Shown here: positions 31,331 through 35,438 of the stretch, in pieces
How the letters are laid out: every line of letters starts with the position of its first letter
How positions within the stretch are numbered: position 1 is the first letter of the stretch
From: a virus
Length of the DNA: 35,438 bases
Virus record (IMG/VR): IMGVR_UViG_3300022816_000038
Span: 1-35,438 of that record
Direction: 5' to 3' (one strand)
Program-made: the position numbers and the translations under genes
The notes under the pieces: generated by a model
Database searches by the model: none
The model's input: the letters and a program-made list of their open reading frames with translations, nothing else
Told to the model about the DNA's origin: nothing

Positions 31331-31539
31331 TGGGATCGGACTCCTTTGCGCACGTTGTAGATGATTGACAGATTATCAGCGTGAATTTTCGTCCATTTAT
31401 CGCTTTTAATAATGGCGGACTTTCTAGAACCGTCTGTATATTCAAGCGTCACAAGGTCGTGAGCTTTGAGGATTCTCCACACGCCAGTAATTGTGGATTC
31501 GGCCCGTGGAAGGATGATGTTTAATGTTGTCTTTGTCAT
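31327..31539 (-). CDS. Small protein at a promoter, probably leaderless
   Basis: 70 residues, strand-rich (SH3-like look: LVTLEYTDGSRKSAIIK). The promoter -10 box ends 6 bases upstream of the ATG, so the mRNA should begin near or at the start codon. First gene of the leftward sub-operon running to the IS. Confidence 0.6.
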   Translation of the reverse strand: MTKTTLNIILPRAESTITGVWRILKAHDLVTLEYTDGSRKSAIIKSDKWTKIHADNLSIIYNVRKGVRSQ

Positions 31540-31544
31540 GCCTT

Positions 31545-31572
31545 AGAATAGCAAACGTGTTCGGTATGTCAA
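31545..31572 (-). promoter_or_regulatory. Strong sigma70-type promoter, leaderless
   Basis: TTGACA (31572-31567, 6 of 6), 16-base spacer, TATTCT (31550-31545, 4 of 6). The ATG at 31539 is 5 bases after the -10 box. With the promoter at 19771 this makes two leaderless start regions in this phage. Confidence 0.6.
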
Positions 31573-31581
31573 GGAAAATAA

Positions 31582-31671
31582 ATGAAGATTTTCAAAGTAG
31601 CCCACTACCGGATTCTGTGGCATATCTCCGCCGCTCTCCCCGCGTGGCTCATTTCCTCCACTTCCTTCTGA
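31582..31671 (+). CDS. 29-residue plus-strand mini-ORF (uncertain)
   Basis: AAGGA 6 bases before ATG, then MKIFKVAHYRILWHISAALP and a hydrophobic end. The first bases match the start of the membrane gene at 29075 (ATGAA...TCAAAGTAGCCCACTACC). It is the only plus ORF with a good ribosome site in this stretch, but competing minus micro-ORFs (31543-31696) use the same bases. Confidence 0.25.
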   Translation: MKIFKVAHYRILWHISAALPAWLISSTSF

Positions 31672-31692
31672 ACACCAGATGCAGTTTCGTTC

Positions 31693-31920
31693 TCATGGAA
31701 GCGCACCTTTCACGGCCTCGATCATTTCTTCCTCAACGTCCTTCACCTTCTTTTGGAGAATGGCAAGGGCCGGATACCGAGACGTTATGTGCTCGGACAG
31801 GCATTTGTCCCCGACCGAATCAGCAGTGGAATCACCACCCTCTGCTCGTGCAATAATTGAGAGCGCACGGCGCGTATCTCGGGAGACGTAAATCTGTGAA
31901 GCCCTGATATTCATACTCAT
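31693..31920 (-). CDS. Small early protein
   Basis: 75 residues, ATGA overlap with the upstream gene. Begins MSMNIRASQIYVSRDTRRAL: strand, then an R-rich helix, a ribbon-helix-like opening, and a C-terminal coiled coil (LQKKVKDVEEEMIEAVK). It may be a DNA-binding small protein; no partner toxin is visible. Confidence 0.6.
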   Translation of the reverse strand: MSMNIRASQIYVSRDTRRALSIIARAEGGDSTADSVGDKCLSEHITSRYPALAILQKKVKDVEEEMIEAVKGALP

Positions 31921-32273
31921 ATCAAACCAATCTTTGCCTTCTCGGTGCTGAGGATGCTTCGGGCGCTCTCAAACATGGCCTTGGTCGCCTCGTGCTTTTC
32001 AATGACGCGCATGGCCTCTTTGTATTGAAGTTCCAGATCGGTCAAATGCGATCCGTATTGAGCCGAGGCGCGCGCTTTGTGCTCGGAAGCGCCCAATCCA
32101 TCCCCGGCAATCAAAAACTCGGCCACGGCCCCGCTGAACGCTCGCTTGAGCCGGTCAGATGAGAACTCTTTCACCGTTTTGGCATCTCCGACATCCTGAC
32201 TCATGGCCTCTATGGCTTTGGCACAGCGATTAAGCTGGGCTTCTGCATTCGTGATTATGTCTGAATCAGTCAT
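31917..32273 (-). CDS. Helical early protein
   Basis: 118 residues, almost entirely alpha-helical and charged (DLELQYKEAMRVIEKHEATK). Start coupled to a TAAATG junction. Not recognised; a structural or scaffold-like helix bundle is possible. Confidence 0.6.
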   Translation of the reverse strand: MTDSDIITNAEAQLNRCAKAIEAMSQDVGDAKTVKEFSSDRLKRAFSGAVAEFLIAGDGLGASEHKARASAQYGSHLTDLELQYKEAMRVIEKHEATKAMFESARSILSTEKAKIGLI

Positions 32274-32363
32274 TTACAAACGGGCTTTCCCCCATCCTTC
32301 GGACACGCCAGCGCACCGACCGCTGTTGCGCTTCCCGAATGCGTTGGCGTTTTTGGATTTCAT
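32274..32363 (-). CDS. 29-residue ORF between two genes
   Basis: Begins MKSKNANAFGKRNSGRCAGV, basic; ends in TAA directly before the next ATG. No clear ribosome site. It fills the gap 32274-32378 between the helical gene and the SSB-tail gene. Confidence 0.35.
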   Translation of the reverse strand: MKSKNANAFGKRNSGRCAGVSEGWGKARL

Positions 32364-32378
32364 GGTCAGTAGCTACTG

Positions 32379-32759
32379 CTAAAAAGGTACTTCTGACAAC
32401 TCATCATCCGGCCCCTGATTTGCAGAACGCGCGGGTGGCGTTTTGCTGGTCTTGAGACTGACGCGGATGGATTCCACCATCTCATCACCGAACTGGACTT
32501 CTGTGCTATAAAGTCGGATGGTCTTGCCGATCCAGTCCTCGGTGTCGCGGCTGCCGAGCGCCTTTGAAATGGTGTTCGCGTTGGTTTTGTTGCAACAAAA
32601 CCCCTTCTCTTGTCCCTTGAAGTAGATGATGGGTTTGACGGACTTCTCGCGCCCGACTTCCTCCATTTTCACTTCCTCGATGGTGAATGGAACGACCGTT
32701 TCTTCGGGCAGGTCAGAAGCCTTCATGTATTTCGATGGGAATGCGGTGTCGATGTTCAT
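32379..32759 (-). CDS. Phage protein with SSB-type acidic tail
   Basis: 126 residues. The strand-rich core (VPFTIEEVKMEEVG, PIIYFKGQEKGFCCNKTNAN, WIGKTIRLYSTEVQF) is the layout of a common phage protein of this size. The extreme C-terminus DDELSEVPF mimics the acidic tip of single-strand binding proteins, which recruits partner enzymes. I infer ssDNA binding or replication-hub contact; no OB-fold was proven. ATGA overlap with the upstream gene. Confidence 0.7.
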   Translation of the reverse strand: MNIDTAFPSKYMKASDLPEETVVPFTIEEVKMEEVGREKSVKPIIYFKGQEKGFCCNKTNANTISKALGSRDTEDWIGKTIRLYSTEVQFGDEMVESIRVSLKTSKTPPARSANQGPDDELSEVPF

Positions 32760-32950
32760 AGGTAGTTTGTTTCAGTTGGTTGTGGTTGTTCGTCTGCGGG
32801 GAGCATGGGTGATTGATTCGGCGGTAAAGGCTCTTGCCGGTGAAGCTGTTCAAGATCGTCCTCAGTGTAATTTTGGAAACTGCCGTGGCGTTCATTGCCC
32901 CACTCCAAAGTTTCCTTTTCGTGCGTCATGGAGTTTTCTTGGCTACCCAT
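32756..32950 (-). CDS. Small acidic early protein, start uncertain
   Basis: 64 residues from ATG 32950; a second start (MTHEKE, 32929) follows the recurrent MTHE pattern and has no worse a ribosome site. Acidic and Pro/Gln-rich at the end. Not recognised. Confidence 0.55.
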   Translation of the reverse strand: MGSQENSMTHEKETLEWGNERHGSFQNYTEDDLEQLHRQEPLPPNQSPMLPADEQPQPTETNYL

Positions 32951-33227
32951 TTAACGTCGCTATGGCACGCGCCGCAGCTCCCTCTCCGTTGTCGCGATCA
33001 TATCCCCACGGATCGAGCTTCCCGCTATCGTCGATCTGCACCTTCATTACGCGGCCTTTAAGGTAGTCGAAATAATTCGATCCGCCTTTCAGCAACGAGT
33101 CCGCTTCGTCGCGCGTCATTGGGGTTGGCTCGAAATGCAGAAAGCCCATTCCCTGCGGTTTACTAGCGTCGTAAAGAACGCGAAGCACGTCCGCTTTGTC
33201 ATATTTTGATGTGTCGATTGAATCCAT
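32943..33227 (-). CDS. Phage protein of the YLKGR type
   Basis: 94 residues from ATG 33227 (GGAACT upstream). The segment FDYLKGRVMKVQID, then LDPWGYDRDNGEGAAARAI is typical of a small conserved phage protein of unknown function. The longer frame start at 33317 would overlap the upstream gene. Confidence 0.7.
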   Translation of the reverse strand: MDSIDTSKYDKADVLRVLYDASKPQGMGFLHFEPTPMTRDEADSLLKGGSNYFDYLKGRVMKVQIDDSGKLDPWGYDRDNGEGAAARAIATLNG

Positions 33228-33229
33228 AT

Positions 33230-33445
33230 TTAAGTTCCGTCTGTCTGAGAGGGGTTGTTGGTTATTGCGGCCTCTTGTTGCGCCGCAGGCGCAGAATCCT
33301 GCCAGCATCCCTCGCACATCGCGACAGGACTTTTATACGGGCTTGAAATTCTTACAGAAGGCTTCATGCACGTCCCTACTTCACACAGTGGCCTGTTGTG
33401 CAAAAGCCATCGCTCGAAACTGGAAGGGGCGTATTCAGTTTGCAT
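33230..33445 (-). CDS. Small Cys-containing protein
   Basis: 71 residues, ATG sharing its A with the preceding TGA (TGATG). Four Cys (CEVGTC, CEGC) in a zinc-ribbon-like spacing, and a disordered Ala/Gln-rich tail. Confidence 0.55.
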   Translation of the reverse strand: MQTEYAPSSFERWLLHNRPLCEVGTCMKPSVRISSPYKSPVAMCEGCWQDSAPAAQQEAAITNNPSQTDGT

Positions 33446-33621
33446 CAGGATATTAGCAGGTAGTTTTCGCTTGTGTCCGTCCCGGTGGGGCAAATTTCTG
33501 TGACGGCGGATATGTCCGAATCGTAATCGGAAAGAGAGCGCGTGCTCCCAGTAATTCCAAACCTCACTGGAATCTCGTCTGGGAAGTCCGCCATCGCTGC
33601 GATAATTTCTCCTTTTGTCAT
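33445..33621 (-). CDS. Small early protein (MTKGEIIAAM type)
   Basis: 58 residues; AAGGGA 5 bases before ATG 33621. The opening MTKGEIIAAMADFPDEIPVR is a frequent start of small phage regulatory-sized proteins (helix, then LP-x-x-x-PV). The longer frame start at 33705 lacks support. Confidence 0.6.
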   Translation of the reverse strand: MTKGEIIAAMADFPDEIPVRFGITGSTRSLSDYDSDISAVTEICPTGTDTSENYLLIS

Positions 33622-33839
33622 TGCGATCCCTTCCCAAACTTGAAGTTGCCAAACCCACCAGCGCCAGGGTCGGCAAGCGGTCTTTCGGGCGGGCCTTTCC
33701 CCCAAAAGTTCTCGTCTATCGCCAAACTGACTTCCAGTTTCAAGCGGGCAAGGGAACGTTCTGCCAACTCTTCTGTACCGGAATGTCTGTTTTGAACAGC
33801 ACGGATCAGAGGCTTGTAGTTCCTTGTTTCTGTTCTCAT
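33618..33839 (-). CDS. Small early protein
   Basis: 73 residues, charged helix (ELAERSLARLKLEVSLAIDEN) then Gly/Phe-rich tail. ATGA overlap downstream. Not recognised. Confidence 0.55.
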   Translation of the reverse strand: MRTETRNYKPLIRAVQNRHSGTEELAERSLARLKLEVSLAIDENFWGKGPPERPLADPGAGGFGNFKFGKGSQ

Positions 33840-33851
33840 GGGTCTTGGACG

Positions 33852-34577
33852 TTAGATGCCACTCGTTACCTTTGGTTCCACGGATGGCGCTTCACAAAGA
33901 TCGAGCCACTTACAGCCCGGCGACTTCATTTCAATCAATACATCTAGTCCAACCTTAGCGGTGAGCTTCAATAGCTCGTGCCGATAGACGTAGGCGTGGG
34001 CGGAGGCGCAGGCGTAGGCGGAGGCGTAGGCGCAGGCGGAGGCGTAGGCGGAGGCGTAGGCGTAGGCGGAGGCGTAGGCGGAGGCGTAGGCGTAGGCGGC
34101 GTAGGCGTCGGCGCGGGCGGAGCGCGAAACCTTCTTCGCTTCCTCGAAAGTTGTGACCTCCGCCAGTTCATCGGCCCACCTGAGCATTTCCTTCTTCTTA
34201 TCCGCTGGCAACTTCTCCGCCTCTTTGCGAAATACGAAAGGGATTAAGATTTGGACCCCTCGAAGGAGCATCAATTTCCCGAACGCCATTTGATTCAGCT
34301 CGTTACTTCCAAGCTGGGCAATCGCCAGCCCCTTCATCCCCTCGGCGCGATCAGCGTTGGACGGCCAACTGCAATCGTTGAGTTTGATCTTAAAGTCGCG
34401 CACCGCACCGCCGACGCACGGAGGTTCGTCTCCGTGAGGAAGTCCGTAGGCGAAGCAAATCGCAGCCTCTACGCACATCTCGCCCGGCTTCCGGTTTCCT
34501 AAACCACTCGTAAGCCCATAGCTCAGAAGGTCGAGGATTTTAAGGACGATTTTCTTTGTTGGCTTGGTTGATTTCAT
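33852..34577 (-). CDS. Conserved phage protein with Ala-Tyr-Ser repeat
   Basis: 241 residues. The N-terminal part (CVEAAICFAYGLPHGDEPPC at 35-54, NADRAEGMKGLAIAQLGS at 74-91) matches a protein seen in many tailed phages. Residues 157-198 are a low-complexity run of Ala alternating with Tyr and Ser, coded by the tandem repeat at 33988-34110. Function unknown. Confidence 0.75.
   Translation of the reverse strand: MKSTKPTKKIVLKILDLLSYGLTSGLGNRKPGEMCVEAAICFAYGLPHGDEPPCVGGAVRDFKIKLNDCSWPSNADRAEGMKGLAIAQLGSNELNQMAFGKLMLLRGVQILIPFVFRKEAEKLPADKKKEMLRWADELAEVTTFEEAKKVSRSARADAYAAYAYASAYASAYAYASAYASACAYASAYACASAHAYVYRHELLKLTAKVGLDVLIEMKSPGCKWLDLCEAPSVEPKVTSGI
33988..34110. repeat. Tandem repeat (GGAGGCGTAGGCG units) within a gene
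   Basis: About 120 bases built of 6- and 12-base variants of GTAGGC/GGAGGC on the plus strand, coding the Ala-x dipeptides on the minus strand. Unit number likely varies between isolates. The long plus-strand Gly/Val frame over it is a shadow. Confidence 0.9.
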
Positions 34578-34608
34578 GGTCGCTTAGTCTGTCATGTTGT
34601 GTTCGATT

Positions 34609-34686
34609 TCAGCTTGTGCTTTCACGGGTTTTCGCCGGAGGCGTCTGTCTTTTTGATCTGTGGTGGGAGGATGGTTTACGTCTCAT
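34609..34686 (-). CDS. 25-residue basic mini-ORF (uncertain)
   Basis: GAAAGG 9 bases before ATG 34686; product MRRKPSSHHRSKRQTPP... is very basic. It lies in the 114-base gap between two genes. The good ribosome site is the main support. Confidence 0.3.
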   Translation of the reverse strand: MRRKPSSHHRSKRQTPPAKTRESTS

Positions 34687-34691
34687 GGGGG

Positions 34692-35123
34692 TTAGCCTTT
34701 TTCTGTAGAAGCCCCCGATGCCTCATCGGACTTTGTTACCTCGGGGACGGACGGCGCTTCCATTGTTTTCACGAACGCGCGACAGTGATCTTGCGCCGTC
34801 GCGTCAATTAGGAACCAGTATGGCGCGTAAACATGGTCACGCTTCGGATGCAGCATGTCCCATAGAATGTTCCCGTAAACACCATGTTGTTTTCTGGTAA
34901 GACTTTTGCGAAACTCCGCGCAGGCGTTCAAGTCGTTGCAGTAGTCGGGGATACGCTCGCGAACTACGGTTCCCTTTCTATTTCCGTAAATGAACTGCGG
35001 CATATGCCGTCCATCCGGTCCGATATTCTCCCACCCGCGCAACTCCGCGACTTTCACGCGAAGCTCCATCTGTCCTTGAGCGTCACAAGGTCCGCTCACG
35101 TCTCTTTTATCCGAAGAACTCAT
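34692..35123 (-). CDS. Phage ABA-sandwich-like early protein
   Basis: 143 residues from ATG 35123 (ATGA overlap with the membrane mini-ORF); a longer frame start at 35252 is a shadow of the upstream genes. Residues 20-65 (ELRVKVAELRGWENIGPDGR then IPDYCNDLNACAEFRKSL) and 110-125 (DATAQDHCRAFVKTME) fit the layout of a small phage domain in which a helix and strand hold a V-PDY-x-NDLNA motif. Function unknown. Confidence 0.65.
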   Translation of the reverse strand: MSSSDKRDVSGPCDAQGQMELRVKVAELRGWENIGPDGRHMPQFIYGNRKGTVVRERIPDYCNDLNACAEFRKSLTRKQHGVYGNILWDMLHPKRDHVYAPYWFLIDATAQDHCRAFVKTMEAPSVPEVTKSDEASGASTEKG

Positions 35124-35185
35124 TGGATCAGCGCCCCTATTGCTCCGAGAAGGAAGGCGATGGCGAGGTAAAGGTAGGAGCTCAT
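35120..35185 (-). CDS. 21-residue single-span membrane mini-ORF
   Basis: GGAAGG lies 8 bases before ATG 35185; the ORF ends in ATGA overlap with the next gene and starts in ATGA overlap with the previous one. The product (MSSYLYLAIAFLLGAIGALIQ, split YLYLAIAFLL and GAIGALIQ) is almost entirely one hydrophobic helix. Confidence 0.5.
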   Translation of the reverse strand: MSSYLYLAIAFLLGAIGALIQ

Positions 35186-35355
35186 TGTGTGGCCCTTCCG
35201 GCTCTCTTGTGGGTTCGCCGATTACGTGCGTTTCCAGCTCTTGTGTCGCCACGGCGTTTCATCCTGAGTTTTGAGTAGTATTTGCTGTCTCCGCGAACCT
35301 TCGCTTTCCCGGTTCCAGCTTTCCCGCCCTTGCTGCTAAATTCCTCATGGTTCAT
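35182..35355 (-). CDS. Small basic protein
   Basis: 57 residues, ATG sharing its A with the upstream TGA. Lys/Gly/Arg-rich (KGGKAGTGKAKVRGDSKYYS, KLRMKRRGD), likely nucleic-acid binding. Ends by ATGA overlap. Confidence 0.55.
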   Translation of the reverse strand: MNHEEFSSKGGKAGTGKAKVRGDSKYYSKLRMKRRGDTRAGNARNRRTHKRAGRATQ

Positions 35356-35438
35356 CACAGACCGTTGATTGCCTTAATGACGGCGTTAAGGTCGAGCGTT
35401 TCGAGCGTCTGCTTCAAAACTTCGCGATCCACCGAAAC
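35355..35438 (-). CDS. C-terminal end of a gene cut by the window
   Basis: 27 residues (ending TLDLNAVIKAINGL) before TGA, open to the right edge; overlaps the next gene by one base. Identity unknown. Confidence 0.5.
   Translation of the reverse strand, partial: VSVDREVLKQTLETLDLNAVIKAINGL

Noticed and set aside
31543-31696. Chain of three minus micro-ORFs (15, 15 and 26 residues) with small overlaps
   Set aside because: Peptides look random and the last overlaps the strong promoter; ATGA overlaps alone are not enough.
34011-34110. Possible CRISPR-like array
   Set aside because: Units are 6-12 bases without spacers; a coding tandem repeat.
33978-34247. Plus-strand Gly/Val-rich frame
   Set aside because: It is the shadow of the Ala-x repeat of the minus-strand gene.

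Overview
The window is about 35.4 kb of a tailed bacteriophage (or prophage) genome, cut at both ends. A complete head-morphogenesis order is readable: candidate small terminase, large terminase, portal, scaffold, major capsid protein, then virion/tail genes. No tail sheath, tail-tube chaperone pair or tape-measure gene is visible, which favours a short-tailed (podovirus-like) virion, although the last virion gene runs off the left edge. The host cannot be read from the sequence. Most starts have Shine-Dalgarno motifs, GTG and TTG starts occur, and at least two promoters look leaderless. I see no integrase, repressor, lysis cassette or tRNA, so lifestyle is undecided.

Layout. (1) 1-18509, minus strand: late operon, transcribed right to left. 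Three tiny (partly zinc-ribbon) genes are followed by terminase, a Cys-rich protein, portal, scaffold, an FlbD-like small protein, an untranslated structured region, an HNH endonuclease, capsid, tail and internal virion proteins. Nearly every junction is a 1-8 base overlap. Upstream of the operon lies a cluster of four TACGTA palindromes. (2) 18678-19709, minus: a three-gene unit ending in a candidate terminator; its last product is a small-terminase candidate. (3) 19771-22871, mostly plus: small accessory genes, including two proteins with the 'AAPELL' signature and two short basic proteins, plus one frameshifted gene; a three-gene minus cassette (20568-21326) sits inside. (4) 22786-35438, minus: early/replication region made of dozens of small, translationally coupled genes. 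Recognisable products are a DnaC-like helicase loader, a replication-protein-like gene, a RusA resolvase, a protein with an SSB-type tail, a GNAT acetyltransferase, a second HNH endonuclease, methyltransferase remnants and many zinc-ribbon proteins. An IS1-family-type transposase gene interrupts it at about 29.3-30.2 kb.

How it works together: the right-hand genes would load helicase, bind single-stranded DNA and resolve junctions; terminase and portal package the DNA; scaffold and capsid build the head; the left-hand genes make the tail and ejection proteins. The most unusual signals are the tandem hairpin/pseudoknot RNA units upstream of the capsid gene, the TACGTA operator-like array before the late operon, the scar joining pieces of two different DNA methyltransferases, leaderless promoters, and several very short ORFs (21-29 codons) that fit exactly between neighbours.
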